A stretch of DNA of 46,160 nt. Source: a bacterium. Lineage in GTDB: Bacteria > Patescibacteriota > Minisyncoccia > Sungbacterales > GWA2-42-14. Made by a program: the position numbers and the translations under genes. The notes beneath the pieces were generated by a model. It was not told the origin of the DNA. It ran no database searches and saw nothing but the letters and a program-made list of their open reading frames with translations. Below, piece after piece: positions 26,035 through 34,065 of the stretch (the stretch's first letter is position 1; each line of letters starts with the position of its first letter). The DNA lies in assembly GCA_030649305.1 (NCBI GenBank), contig JAUSFV010000042.1, positions 1 to 46,160 on the forward strand, given 5' to 3'.

Positions 26035-27129
26035 ATGAAGACCATTGATAGGCCTTTTCTCATCATCACGGGACTCCTCGTCATCGGAGGCATTTTCATT
26101 TTGTCTTCTGCATCCATTGTCGTCTCCCAGCGAAATCTTGATTCATTGTATGGTTACACTCTCCGCCACGTTTTTTATGCCGTTATCGTGGGAGGAACGG
26201 CGTTTTGGATAGCGCAACGAATTCCGTATCGCACGTGGAAAAAAATTTCGCCGCTCCTGCTGGTATCCGCTTTCATACTTTTAGGACTCGTATTTTTTCC
26301 GGGCCTTGGGTTTTCTTCGGGAGGTGCAACACGCTGGCTTAATTTTAAATGGTTTACGGTGCAACCCGCAGAATTTCTTAAGCTCGCCCTCATCGTATAT
26401 CTCGCAAGCTGGCTTGATTCCCGAAAATACGATATAAAAAAATCAGCGCGTCTGTTCATTCCTTTTGTCGTTATCATGGGAGCGGTCGCGGTCTTTCTTA
26501 TCCTTCAACCCGACATTGGAACGCTTCTCGTTGTCGGGGGAAGTTCAGCGCTTCTTTATTTTTTTGGCGGCGGAAAATTGCATCAATTGATCGCGGCAGG
26601 ACTTCTTGGCTTACTGCTTATTATTACTATCGCCCAAATATCTCCTCAGTATAATTATCTTCTCGCGCGTCTTGATTCCTTCCGAAATCCCGAAGAAGAC
26701 CCGCAGGGAGCGGGGTATCAGATCAGGCAATCCGCCATTGCAATCGGGTCAGGAGGATTCTGGGGTGTGGGGTTCGGACAAAGCCGTCAAAAATACAGCT
26801 ATCTGCCCGAACCCATGAACGACTCCATATTTGCCATATTTACCGAAGAGGTCGGTTTTTTGGGCGTTATACTGCTCGTGCTGCTTTTTCTTTCATTTCT
26901 CTGGCGCGGGTTTCTCATCGCGCGAAACTCACCCGATTTTTTCGGACGTCTTCTTGTTATTGGCATCGTATCGGGCATTACCCTGCAGGCATTTATTAAT
27001 ATGGGGGCGATATCGGGGCTTCTGCCCCTTACGGGAGTACCGCTGCCCTTTATAAGTTATGGGGGGTCAGCACTCGTTGCAGCACTTGCGGGAGCAGGAA
27101 TTGTGGCGAATGTTTCAAAATATACCTAA
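26035..27129 (+). CDS. ftsW: FtsW/RodA-family peptidoglycan glycosyltransferase (SEDS)
   Basis: Encodes 364 aa with about ten transmembrane helices. SEDS motifs: FSSGGATRWLNF near the first large loop, PAEFLKLALIVYLASWL, LQPDIGTLL, then the extracellular DPQGAGYQIRQSAIAIGSGG and FTEEVGFLG, and the C-terminal PLPFISYGGSALVAALAGAG. SEDS proteins polymerise lipid II. The position between murD and murG, as in division-cell-wall clusters, favours FtsW over RodA, but sequence alone does not settle it. Confidence 0.9.
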   Translation: MKTIDRPFLIITGLLVIGGIFILSSASIVVSQRNLDSLYGYTLRHVFYAVIVGGTAFWIAQRIPYRTWKKISPLLLVSAFILLGLVFFPGLGFSSGGATRWLNFKWFTVQPAEFLKLALIVYLASWLDSRKYDIKKSARLFIPFVVIMGAVAVFLILQPDIGTLLVVGGSSALLYFFGGGKLHQLIAAGLLGLLLIITIAQISPQYNYLLARLDSFRNPEEDPQGAGYQIRQSAIAIGSGGFWGVGFGQSRQKYSYLPEPMNDSIFAIFTEEVGFLGVILLVLLFLSFLWRGFLIARNSPDFFGRLLVIGIVSGITLQAFINMGAISGLLPLTGVPLPFISYGGSALVAALAGAGIVANVSKYT

Positions 27130-27134
27130 TAAAA

Positions 27135-27241
27135 AATACGAAATCCGAAGCACAAAATTCGAAAAATATGTATCGTTTTTGGTATTTCTGTTTTCGTGCT
27201 TTGAATTTGTTTCGAATTTCTGATTTCGTGCTTCGTGTTTT
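27135..27241. repeat. Heptad-phased inverted repeat between ftsW and murG
   Basis: Left units AATACGA, AATCCGA, AGCACAA, AATTCGA (27135-27162). The right arm has seven units such as TTCGTGC, TTTGAAT, TTGTTTC, GAATTTC, TGATTTC (27193-27241). Confidence 0.8.
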
Positions 27242-27250
27242 ACCACACAT

Positions 27251-27280
27251 TTGACTCTATTGAATATTTAACCTCATAAT
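27251..27280 (+). promoter_or_regulatory. Sigma-70-like promoter for murG
   Basis: TTGACT (27251-27256), 18-nt spacer, CATAAT (27275-27280), 38 nt before the murG start. murG and gltX can thus be transcribed separately from ftsW. Confidence 0.6.
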
Positions 27281-27317
27281 AGATAGAGGTCTTAAACAAA
27301 CGGGGGCCTCGCACACC

Positions 27318-28436
27318 ATGAGAATTCTATTTACAGGCGGCGGCACGGGAGGACATTTTTTTCCCATCATTGCCGTAGCACGGGAAATAAAACGGCTTGC
27401 CGAAGAAAAACGCATTCTTGACATCCAGCTCTACTATATCGGGCCGGATGATTTCGCAAGCAATGATTTAAAGGATGAAGAAATCCTTAGTTTCACCATT
27501 TGGAGCGGAAAGGTGCGCCGCTATTTTTCGGTACGAAACGCCCTTGATAGCGTAAAACTTGCAATTGGGATTGTGCACGCGCTCTGGAAGCTTTTTATTA
27601 TTATGCCTGACGTTATTTTCAGTAAGGGCGGGTACGGAGCGATTCCAACTCTTATCGCGGGAAGGATGTTCCGGATTCCTATCGTCATTCATGATTCCGA
27701 CGCGATTCCCGGCGTTGTAACCCAGTGGTCGGCAAAATTCGCGAAGCGCATCGCAATTTCATATGCATCCGCGGCAAAGTTCTTCTCCCGAGAAAAAATA
27801 GCGCTCACCGGCACCCCCATACGAAAACGCACACTCGGAGGAAATCCGGATGAGGCGCGCGAACTTCTCGGCGTTTACTCAAAAGACCCGATTCTTTTTT
27901 TCATCGGCGGATCGCAAGGAGCGCAAAAAATCAATGACGCGATTATCGGTATTCTTCCCGAACTTCTTAAAAAATATGAGGTGATTCATCAGGCGGGCAA
28001 AGCGAATTACGAAGATGTGCGGCTTGAAACACGGACCATTGAAGAAAAGACCGTCAAAGGAAAATATCACCCGATTGCGTTTCTTTCGGAACCCCAGCTT
28101 CGCGCCGCGTACACAATTGCGGATTTCGTGGTATCGCGCGCCTCCTCCGGAATTTTTGAAATTGCCGCGGCGGGAAAACCAAGCATTCTTATTCCGATAA
28201 AAAAATCCGCGCAGGACCATCAGCGCGAAAACGCCTATCAGTACGCGAAAACCGGAGCCGCGGTTGTTGTGGAAGAAGATAATTTGACGCCGCACCTGCT
28301 TTTAAACGAAATTGAAAAGCTAATGGGGGATAAGGGACGCTTGCAAAAAATGTCCGAAGAAGCACAAAAATTCGCGCGCGTGGACGCGGCAACGCTTATC
28401 GCGGATGAAGTATTAAAACTTGGGATTCATAACTAG
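27318..28436 (+). CDS. murG: UDP-GlcNAc:undecaprenyl-pyrophosphoryl-MurNAc-pentapeptide transferase MurG
   Basis: Encodes 372 aa. GT-B glycosyltransferase with the MurG glycine loop FTGGGTGGHFFP (5-16) and a second G-rich loop FIGGSQGAQKIN. The donor-site stretch reads FVVSRASSGIFEIAAAGKPSILIP, and SAQDHQRENAY contains the conserved DHQ. MurG adds GlcNAc to lipid I at the cytoplasmic face of the membrane, giving lipid II for FtsW. It is followed closely by gltX (7 nt). Confidence 0.95.
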   Translation: MRILFTGGGTGGHFFPIIAVAREIKRLAEEKRILDIQLYYIGPDDFASNDLKDEEILSFTIWSGKVRRYFSVRNALDSVKLAIGIVHALWKLFIIMPDVIFSKGGYGAIPTLIAGRMFRIPIVIHDSDAIPGVVTQWSAKFAKRIAISYASAAKFFSREKIALTGTPIRKRTLGGNPDEARELLGVYSKDPILFFIGGSQGAQKINDAIIGILPELLKKYEVIHQAGKANYEDVRLETRTIEEKTVKGKYHPIAFLSEPQLRAAYTIADFVVSRASSGIFEIAAAGKPSILIPIKKSAQDHQRENAYQYAKTGAAVVVEEDNLTPHLLLNEIEKLMGDKGRLQKMSEEAQKFARVDAATLIADEVLKLGIHN

Positions 28437-28443
28437 CTTTTGT

Positions 28444-29895
28444 ATGGAAAAACCTGTTCGCGTCCGTATCGCGCCATCACCAACCGGCCCATTGCATATC
28501 GGTACCGCACGTACCGCGTTATTTAACTACTTGTTCGCCAAAAAATTTGGCGGGCATTTTATTTTGCGTATTGAGGATACCGACCTTGAGCGCTCCGATA
28601 AAAAATACGAAAAGGATATTTTTGATGGATTAGCGTGGCTCGGAATAGATGCGGATGAATCGCCGGAAAAAGGAGGGAAATACGGGCCGTACCGCCAAAG
28701 CGAACGTATCGGAACATATAAAAAATATTTGGGAAAATTGCTCGCGGACGGAGCCGCGTTTTATTGTCTTCATTCGGAACAAGAACTTTCAGCGGAAAAA
28801 GAAACACTCATGGCTGAGAAAAAACCGCTTGCGCATTGGTGTGAATTTCGTGACGTGCCGCTTGCCGACGCAGAAACAAAACTCGGGCAAAGTCATGTTA
28901 TCCGTTTCAAAACCCCGCACAATCAAAAAATAGTTTTCAAAGATATTATCCGCGGAGAACTTTCGTTTGATTCGGAACTTATCGGCGATTTTTCAATCGC
29001 AAAAGATATTGATGTACCGCTTTATAATTTTGCCGTTGTTATAGATGATGCTGAAATGAAAATTTCGCATGTTATCCGAGGGGAAGAGCACATTTCCAAT
29101 ACACCGAAACAGCTTCTATTGATGGTGGCGCTTGGGTTCGAAAAACCGGGATACGCGCATCTTCCGCTTATTTTGGGGACCGACCGTTCAAAACTTTCCA
29201 AGCGGCGCGGAGCGACATCCGTTATTGATTATAAAAACGAAGGATATCTTCCCGAGGCGCTCTTTAATTTTATGGCGCTCCTTGGATGGAATCCCGGCGA
29301 TGAGCGCGAAATTCTCTCAAAAGAAGAACTTAAAAATGAATTTTCGCTTGAAAAAATACAAAAATCCGGAGCGATATTTGATATAACAAAACTTGATTGG
29401 ATGAATGGAGAATACATACGCAAAAAATCTACCGAGGATTTAGTTGCGCTCTGCCTTCCTTATCTAGAAAAAATCATCGCGCCGGAACTTCTACACGCTA
29501 CAAGCTACAAGCTACAAACTATTATTGCATTGGAACAACCGCGTTTGAAGAAACTGTCTGAAATAGGGGAGCGGGTAGAGTATTTTTTCAAACAACCGGA
29601 ATATGACAAAGAATTATTGCGATGGAAAAAAATGTCCGACACGGATATCTCGGCTTCGTTAGAAAAATCGGAAAAAATAATTACACAATTTAAATCAACA
29701 ATCACCAAGACAGAAATTGAAAAAGAATTTTTAAAAGAAATAGGGGATGGGGACAAAGGAATAATTCTCTGGCCGCTTCGGGTGGCTTTAACCGGCAAAA
29801 AGGCATCACCCAGCCCCTTTGAAATTCTTGAAATCATGGAGCGCGATGTAGCGCTTGAACGGATTGCAATCGCGAAAAAAAAGATTGTTGCTTAA
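28444..29895 (+). CDS. gltX: Glutamyl-tRNA synthetase
   Basis: Encodes 483 aa, normal for bacterial GluRS. The class I HIGH motif is PSPTGPLHIGTART (11-24), and the KMSKS loop is DRSKLSKRRGATS near 241-253. Catalytic residues around RIEDTDLERS are intact. It charges tRNA-Glu, and possibly tRNA-Gln where an amidotransferase is used. The ATG at 28444 was preferred over an upstream TTG overlapping murG. Residues 350-359 (LHATSYKLQT) come from a CTACAAG heptad array in the linker before the anticodon-binding domain. Confidence 0.95.
   Translation: MEKPVRVRIAPSPTGPLHIGTARTALFNYLFAKKFGGHFILRIEDTDLERSDKKYEKDIFDGLAWLGIDADESPEKGGKYGPYRQSERIGTYKKYLGKLLADGAAFYCLHSEQELSAEKETLMAEKKPLAHWCEFRDVPLADAETKLGQSHVIRFKTPHNQKIVFKDIIRGELSFDSELIGDFSIAKDIDVPLYNFAVVIDDAEMKISHVIRGEEHISNTPKQLLLMVALGFEKPGYAHLPLILGTDRSKLSKRRGATSVIDYKNEGYLPEALFNFMALLGWNPGDEREILSKEELKNEFSLEKIQKSGAIFDITKLDWMNGEYIRKKSTEDLVALCLPYLEKIIAPELLHATSYKLQTIIALEQPRLKKLSEIGERVEYFFKQPEYDKELLRWKKMSDTDISASLEKSEKIITQFKSTITKTEIEKEFLKEIGDGDKGIILWPLRVALTGKKASPSPFEILEIMERDVALERIAIAKKKIVA
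29491..29518 (+). repeat. CTACAAG heptad array in gltX
   Basis: Four 7-nt units: CTACACG, CTACAAG twice, CTACAAA. Same word as the atpG array at 19799, giving the shared peptide ATSYKLQ. Confidence 0.9.
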
Positions 29896-29990
29896 CCCGC
29901 CACTAATACACAAATGGGCACGAATGTCACGAATAAAAAATACAAAAATCATTTGTGTTATTCGTGAAAATTTCGTGTATTTGTGTCGAG
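29896..29990. repeat. Dispersed palindromic element, TTCGTG family (copy 1)
   Basis: Left arm with CACGAATGTCACGAATAAA, right arm with TTATTCGTG and TTTCGTGTATTTGTG. The left arm is nearly identical (two differences in about 44 nt) to the reverse complement of the right arm of 42441-42543, so the two are copies in opposite orientation. It starts at the gltX stop. Confidence 0.8.
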
Positions 29991-29996
29991 TATACT

Positions 29997-30004
29997 GGTA
30001 TAAT
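29997..30004 (+). promoter_or_regulatory. Extended -10 promoter for the gene at 30011
   Basis: TGGTATAAT around 29996-30004 matches an extended -10 and lies only 6 nt before the ATG, so the transcript may be leaderless. No good -35 is seen. Confidence 0.5.
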
Positions 30005-30010
30005 AGGGAT

Positions 30011-30376
30011 ATGAAAAACTTCGTATTTTTTATCGCATTTCTTTTGTTGATGACCGGGGAGGTGTACGCCAAAGAAAACACCCCCGAAATGGCCACTACA
30101 ACCCCATCTGTCATAGAAAACCTCTCTCCAGAGGCCTTATTTGACCAAATTCGGGGCTTTTTAACCATTCCGATACATATCCCTAATATCTCGATTCCGG
30201 CCCTGGAAACACCAGATTTTGACACATCAGGTATCAGGAATCTTAATGAACAGATCCGGGAGATTGCCGGCGTTGATATATTGCGGTTCCTTGGTTTTTT
30301 GTGGCACATCTTTCTTGCGGCGGTTCGGTATATTTGGGAACTGATTCCCGGAACAACTGGTTTTACTACAGAATGA
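30011..30376 (+). CDS. Small exported/membrane protein of unknown function
   Basis: Encodes 121 aa. There is a clear signal peptide (MKNFVFFIAFLLLMTGEVYA), a Thr/Pro-rich stretch with alternating hydrophobic residues (IPIHIPNISIPALETP), and a hydrophobic segment ILRFLGFLWHIFLAAVRYIW near the C-terminus. I do not recognise the family. The layout suggests a protein anchored by its C-terminus on the outer face of the membrane. It has its own promoter, and a strong GC-rich hairpin follows. Its start directly downstream of the -10 element suggests leaderless translation. Confidence 0.65.
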   Translation: MKNFVFFIAFLLLMTGEVYAKENTPEMATTTPSVIENLSPEALFDQIRGFLTIPIHIPNISIPALETPDFDTSGIRNLNEQIREIAGVDILRFLGFLWHIFLAAVRYIWELIPGTTGFTTE

Positions 30377-30405
30377 ACCCCCACACCAAAATTTGGTGTG
30401 GGGGT
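30377..30405 (+). terminator. Very stable hairpin after the 30011 gene
   Basis: A 14-bp perfect stem beginning ACCCCCACACC (30377-30390 with 30392-30405) and a one-base centre. It lacks a T-tail, so it is either a non-canonical terminator or a palindromic repeat. Confidence 0.55.
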
Positions 30406-30445
30406 GAACGTCGCATAACCTACATTGTGCGAACAATAGTATTTA

Positions 30446-30481
30446 ACAAAAAAGCCGATGGGGCTACTCCTCTATCGGCTT
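30446..30481 (-). terminator. Rho-independent terminator for the NUDIX gene
   Basis: On the reverse strand AAGCCGAT/ATCGGCTT (8 bp) with a 14-nt loop, followed by six Ts. It lies 11 nt after the NUDIX stop codon. Confidence 0.8.
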
Positions 30482-30491
30482 CTGTATTATC

Positions 30492-30908
30492 CTAAAAGAT
30501 AGGCGCTGAGAAGAATTCGGTGAGAAGCTCTTTTTGTCCATACGGTACAAAGCTTGTCATTTCCCGGATTTCCAGTGGTGTAAAAAATTTCACTCTTTGT
30601 CCTTCGTGAAGCTGGCGGTTTAGCTGTTCTTCCGCTATATCGATATATCCCACAAATATATGGTCTTCAATATTTTCAGAATGGAGGTAGCTCTTAAGAA
30701 AATGTAATTTCTCCGGAGCATATTCTATTTCCTCTGTAAGTTCGCGCCGCACTGCATCAAGGGGCTTCTCCCCCGCCTCAACGGCACCCCCGAGCAGGGT
30801 CCAGGTATTCGGGAAAGGAAGCGTGGGTAAATTATCCCGAAGTTGCAGAAGCACATTTCCGTTGGCGTTCAGTAAAATCGCTGTTGCGGATAATCTTTGT
30901 ACGCTCAT
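30492..30908 (-). CDS. NUDIX hydrolase
   Basis: Encodes 138 aa, typical size. The NUDIX box GGAVEAGEKPLDAVRRELTE continues into EI (near 39-60) with all catalytic glutamates. The leading strand SVQRLSATAILLNANGNVLL is the usual beta-sheet start. The enzyme hydrolyses a nucleoside diphosphate linked to another group; the substrate is unknown. It overlaps the upstream exonuclease gene by 4 nt (ATGA), pointing to a shared role in nucleotide turnover. Confidence 0.88.
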   Translation of the reverse strand: MSVQRLSATAILLNANGNVLLQLRDNLPTLPFPNTWTLLGGAVEAGEKPLDAVRRELTEEIEYAPEKLHFLKSYLHSENIEDHIFVGYIDIAEEQLNRQLHEGQRVKFFTPLEIREMTSFVPYGQKELLTEFFSAPIF

Positions 30909-31498
30909 AGGTAGGCATCCGTGCTGGAACTGAATTTTTGCAATATTCGTGTCATCGTACAAAGGTCTGAAAGAATCCGCCCGATATTCCACGCGTCATC
31001 ATCGCCCCGATGCAGCCGTCCAGAAAATTCCATCCCCAGCATTTTTAATGCGTCTGGTATTTCCAGCTTTTCCGAAAGACCCAGAAGAAGCGAAAAAAGA
31101 TTTCTGATATTCTCGTGTGAATCTCCGAATGGATACTCAATCCCTTCCCATCCACACTGCTTTCTAAATCGTTTTCTGTCAAAATCACCCCAGCTTGCCC
31201 ACACGCGGTGCTCTGCGAGGTACTCATTTTTCAAAATATGGCATGCAAGTGAAAACGAAATACCGCGCGCCGCTTCCTCCGGAGTAATGCCCGTAAGTTC
31301 CGTACAAAATTTGCTGACCGCAGAATACCGCGGCCGCACAATAATGCTTCGCTTACCGTGCAAGAGACACGACTGCGGGTCAAAAAGACAAAGACCGATT
31401 TGGATGATTTCCTGCTTTTGTCCGCGCGGCACGATTCTGTTTTTCCAGCAGGTACATTCGACATCAATGATTAAGATTTGATCAAGCCGTTGTGGCAT
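30905..31498 (-). CDS. DEDDh 3'-5' exonuclease (ERI1/KapD-like)
   Basis: Encodes 197 aa. ExoI DVECTC (12-17) has the first two acidic residues, WASWGDFDRKRF carries the ExoII aspartate, and HRGDDDAWN carries the ExoIII His and Asp. The spacing and the DxECTCW form match the ERI1/KapD group of RNA/DNA exonucleases rather than DNA polymerase epsilon subunits. The ATG at 31498 has a GGAGG site 5 nt upstream. It is coupled to the NUDIX gene and follows a small membrane-protein gene on the same strand. Confidence 0.85.
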   Translation of the reverse strand: MPQRLDQILIIDVECTCWKNRIVPRGQKQEIIQIGLCLFDPQSCLLHGKRSIIVRPRYSAVSKFCTELTGITPEEAARGISFSLACHILKNEYLAEHRVWASWGDFDRKRFRKQCGWEGIEYPFGDSHENIRNLFSLLLGLSEKLEIPDALKMLGMEFSGRLHRGDDDAWNIGRILSDLCTMTRILQKFSSSTDAYL

Positions 31499-31511
31499 GA
31501 TTCCTCCTTTC

Positions 31512-31703
31512 TTATGACCCGAACATAAACCGAAATGATGTCCCAAGTTCCAGAAATCCTAAACCAAGAAGATACAGCAAAATGACGATTCCCGCAAAAA
31601 GAATTCCTTTTCGGAAAAATTTTCCTATATCGAGCGCCGTATCCGCACATGCCGTTCTTATTTTATTTTTGATGCGATATCCCGCCCCGATTTTCTCTGC
31701 CAT
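31512..31703 (-). CDS. Small single-pass membrane protein
   Basis: Encodes 63 aa from the ATG at 31703, with a GGGAGA site upstream. It has a basic N-terminal half (GYRIKNKIRTACADTALD) and one hydrophobic helix (GILFAGIVILLYLLGLGFLE). No family is recognised. It is first in a reverse-strand operon with the exonuclease and NUDIX genes and shares a short divergent region with the nuclease gene at 31767. Confidence 0.55.
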   Translation of the reverse strand: MAEKIGAGYRIKNKIRTACADTALDIGKFFRKGILFAGIVILLYLLGLGFLELGTSFRFMFGS

Positions 31704-31766
31704 ATTCTCCCCTATCAAAGAACAAATATCTAGATAACTATACCGTAAAAAAATATTTTACGCAAT

Positions 31767-32945
31767 ATGCGTACTTCCTACTCCGCCCTGCAAACCTACA
31801 AACAATGTCCGCAAAAATATAAATTTGGGGAGATTGACCGCATCCCCGCAAAAAAATCCGCGGAGGCAATTTTTGGCACCCATATTCACAAAGTACTTCA
31901 ACGCATGTTCGCAAAAGACCCCCTCTTCCCTACTCTGGATGAGCTGATCAATTATTATCATGCCGAGTGGCCAAACCGCGATAAATTCGGATGGGATGAG
32001 AATACCGAGCGCATTTATAAAGAAGAGGGCATCAAAATGCTCAAAAATTTTTACGCGCGAAACGCTCCCTGGAATTTCAGCGTCGTTGATTTGGAATCCC
32101 GTTTTGAGGTGCTCATGCCGAATGAAAAAACAGGGCAAACCCATGTGCTTGCCGGAAAAATTGACCGTATTGATAAAATTGGAGAAAACGAATTTGAGGT
32201 GATTGATTATAAAACCTCAAAACGCCTGCCCTCGCAGGATACGGTCAAAAACGATTTACAGCTTTCGCTTTATAGCTTGGGCTTGCAAAAACGATGGCCC
32301 CATTTGAAACCGGAAAACATCAAAGTAAGTTTATATTTCGTTAAACACAACGAAAAACTTTCAACCGTAAAAACGGATGCGGAGATACAAGAAACAACCC
32401 ACGATGTGCTGAACACCATCAGCGAGATTGAAGAAAAATTAAAAACCGGTACGCGTTTTGAACCAATCCCCTCCCCCTTGTGCGATTGGTGCCCGTATAA
32501 GCCGATATGTCCCGCGTGGAAACACTTATACAGCAAATCGCAAAGCGCAAATAGCAAAGCGCCTGACGTAATTGAGCCAATTTTAAAAGAATATCTAGAA
32601 CTAAAAAAAGAAGAACAGAAAAACGAAAAACGGATTGCGGAATTGCAGGGGCAGATTCGCGCGTATATGGAGGCCGAGGGGCTTGACCGCGTATTTGGCG
32701 ATGAGGGATATGTTTCGCGCTCTCTGCAGACCCGCAGTCAGTATAATTTTGAAAAAATCCGTGAAATTCTTGAACCGCTTGGCAGGTGGCAGGAGATACT
32801 GGACGCCGATGAGAAAAAATTAAAAAAGCTCCTCACAGAGCTTCCCGTTGAAATACGTCAGAAAATTATTGACCTCGGCATCCGGAAAAAAGAATTTATT
32901 ATGTTGAAAACGTCGTTGAAGAAAATTACTCCTCCCTCGGCCTAA
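31767..32945 (+). CDS. PD-(D/E)XK nuclease with Fe-S cluster motif (RecB/Cas4-like)
   Basis: Encodes 392 aa. It starts with SYSALQTYKQCPQKY (C14), then GTHIHKVLQ (catalytic His), GKIDRID and EVIDYKTSK (the PD-(D/E)XK core, with D, D and K). CDWCPYKPICP near 235-245 supplies the other three cysteines of a 4Fe-4S site, as in AddB/Cas4. The C-terminal ~130 residues form a coiled coil and a helical region. It probably processes DNA ends in repair; there is no CRISPR nearby. A heptad array encodes part of the linker (KSQSANSKA). Its end overlaps the convergent broken gene by 20 nt. Confidence 0.85.
   Translation: MRTSYSALQTYKQCPQKYKFGEIDRIPAKKSAEAIFGTHIHKVLQRMFAKDPLFPTLDELINYYHAEWPNRDKFGWDENTERIYKEEGIKMLKNFYARNAPWNFSVVDLESRFEVLMPNEKTGQTHVLAGKIDRIDKIGENEFEVIDYKTSKRLPSQDTVKNDLQLSLYSLGLQKRWPHLKPENIKVSLYFVKHNEKLSTVKTDAEIQETTHDVLNTISEIEEKLKTGTRFEPIPSPLCDWCPYKPICPAWKHLYSKSQSANSKAPDVIEPILKEYLELKKEEQKNEKRIAELQGQIRAYMEAEGLDRVFGDEGYVSRSLQTRSQYNFEKIREILEPLGRWQEILDADEKKLKKLLTELPVEIRQKIIDLGIRKKEFIMLKTSLKKITPPSA
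32532..32559 (+). repeat. Heptad array in the nuclease gene
   Basis: Four 7-nt units AGCAAAT, CGCAAAG, CGCAAAT, AGCAAAG, read as SKSQSANSKA in the linker after the Fe-S motif. Confidence 0.8.
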
Positions 32946-33660
32946 CATTTTTTTCATACCATTCTGTCAATTCGTCGGCAAGAATGGTGGCATCTTTTCG
33001 AGCCTCCTGCTTTTCTTCTTTCATCTCTTGCGCGGGTTTTGTATGTAATAACTCATACTTTTCTTTATAATTTGCGTAGTGTTTTTCAACCCCAGAAAGA
33101 TATTTCGCGTTATAAATACTTGGGGTCCCCACCATCCCATACACTATATTTGCTTTAAGTTTTTTTTCAAGATCTTCTTTCCTGTCGGGAAATTCAAGGC
33201 CAATCGTCGCTATATCACAAGGCAATTCTAACTTTCTTAGTGCAGCAGTTAAAGAAAAAACGTGTACCCCTTTTTATCGATTCTGTCACCACAAGAACCC
33301 GTTGGTTGGTTTTCCATATTTTATAATATATTCCGAAACATGCCGTCGTATCTGTTCTATCCTTTGTTGTTCCAGATTTTTATCCGGAACGTGTATGCCT
33401 GCAAAAAATCGTGTACGCGGCCTCGGATGATCGTGCTTTTCATACAAAGCCCCGATCACCTTATGGAGAATAAATGTCGGAATTCTCCCGGATTTGTCAT
33501 CGCCTATAACTAATTGATATTCACCTTTTTCAATACTGTCTTTTAGGGCGGTTAAAATTTTTTCTATCGGCTCGCGCAATTCAAGAATCTCTTCATGTTC
33601 AATAGAATTCTCCTCTTCAGATTTCTCTCTTTTTTGTTCTAACTTTTCTATTGCTTCCAT
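32926..33660 (-). pseudogene. Phosphoribosyltransferase-like gene with two frameshifts
   Basis: Two overlapping reverse frames make one protein. Residues 1-124 (33660-33286) end in IIKYGKPTNGFLW and a stop. One missing base in the GGG at 33298-33300 would continue it as VLVVTESIKRGT, a PRPP-binding-loop-like sequence. One extra base in the T6 run (A6 on the given strand) near 33255-33260 then restores the last frame, LTAALRKLELPCDIATIG, ending at 32926. A continuous protein of about 244 aa with a phosphoribosyltransferase-like core results. Both lesions are in homopolymers, so sequencing error is as likely as real decay. It follows rplU after 14 nt on the same strand. Confidence 0.7.
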
Positions 33661-33674
33661 GCCTTTTGAAAAAC

Positions 33675-34028
33675 CTATATCGCCTTTTTTATTTCTATAA
33701 TCTCAACCTCCGTAAAGGGCTGGCGGTGACCTTTTTTCTTGCGGTAGCGGGTTTTTGCGTGATAGCGAAATACGATTTGTTTCCGTGCTCTCCCTTGTCC
33801 CGCAACTTTTGCCTTCACAATAGCACCTTCAACAAGCGGAGTTCCGACCTCCGTTTTTTTATCTCCCATGATAAGCAAAACATCCTTAAATTCAACAGGT
33901 TTCCCCGCCTGCGCCAAGGCTTCGGCGGGCAGGCCCGCCTCTATACCCAGCTTCTCGATTTTCAGTTTTTGCCCCTTGGCAACCAAATATTGCTTGCCTC
34001 CGGTTTTGATGACTGCGAATGTAGACAT
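33675..34028 (-). CDS. rplU: Ribosomal protein L21
   Basis: Encodes 117 aa, slightly longer than typical (~103). The N-terminus FAVIKTGGKQYLVAKGQ and the C-terminal half with RARKQIVFRYHAKTRYRKKKGHRQPFTEVEI are unmistakable L21. It binds 23S rRNA in the large subunit. Ten residues (LPAEALAQAG) are an insertion encoded by a 30-nt palindrome between AGGCGGG direct repeats; without it the protein reads GIEAGKPVEFKDVLL, as in other L21s. No rpmA (L27) follows; the usual partner is absent from this locus. Confidence 0.95.
   Translation of the reverse strand: MSTFAVIKTGGKQYLVAKGQKLKIEKLGIEAGLPAEALAQAGKPVEFKDVLLIMGDKKTEVGTPLVEGAIVKAKVAGQGRARKQIVFRYHAKTRYRKKKGHRQPFTEVEIIEIKKAI
33904..33940 (-). repeat. 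30-nt in-frame palindromic insertion in rplU
   Basis: CCCGCCT occurs at 33904-33910 and 33934-33940 on the given strand, 30 nt apart. Between them GCCTGC pairs with GCAGGC and GCC with GGC around an AAGGCTT centre. Removing one repeat unit restores the normal L21 reading. Confidence 0.8.
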
Positions 34029-34033
34029 AATAA

Positions 34034-34065
34034 AAAAACAATATCCGTAGGATATCATTGTTTAA
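34034..34065 (-). terminator. Terminator-like hairpin between rsmE and rplU
   Basis: On the reverse strand AACAATGATATCC pairs with GGATATTGTT (3-nt bulge), followed by seven Ts. It overlaps the rsmE stop region, so rsmE may be partly uncoupled from rplU. Confidence 0.55.

Noticed and set aside
30377-30405. Canonical intrinsic terminator after the 30011 gene
   Set aside because: Very stable stem but no T-tract; kept only as a low-confidence terminator/palindrome.
31767-32945. Cas4
   Set aside because: Motifs are Cas4/RecB-like, but the protein has a long C-terminal helical region and no CRISPR neighbours; general PD-(D/E)XK nuclease is safer.
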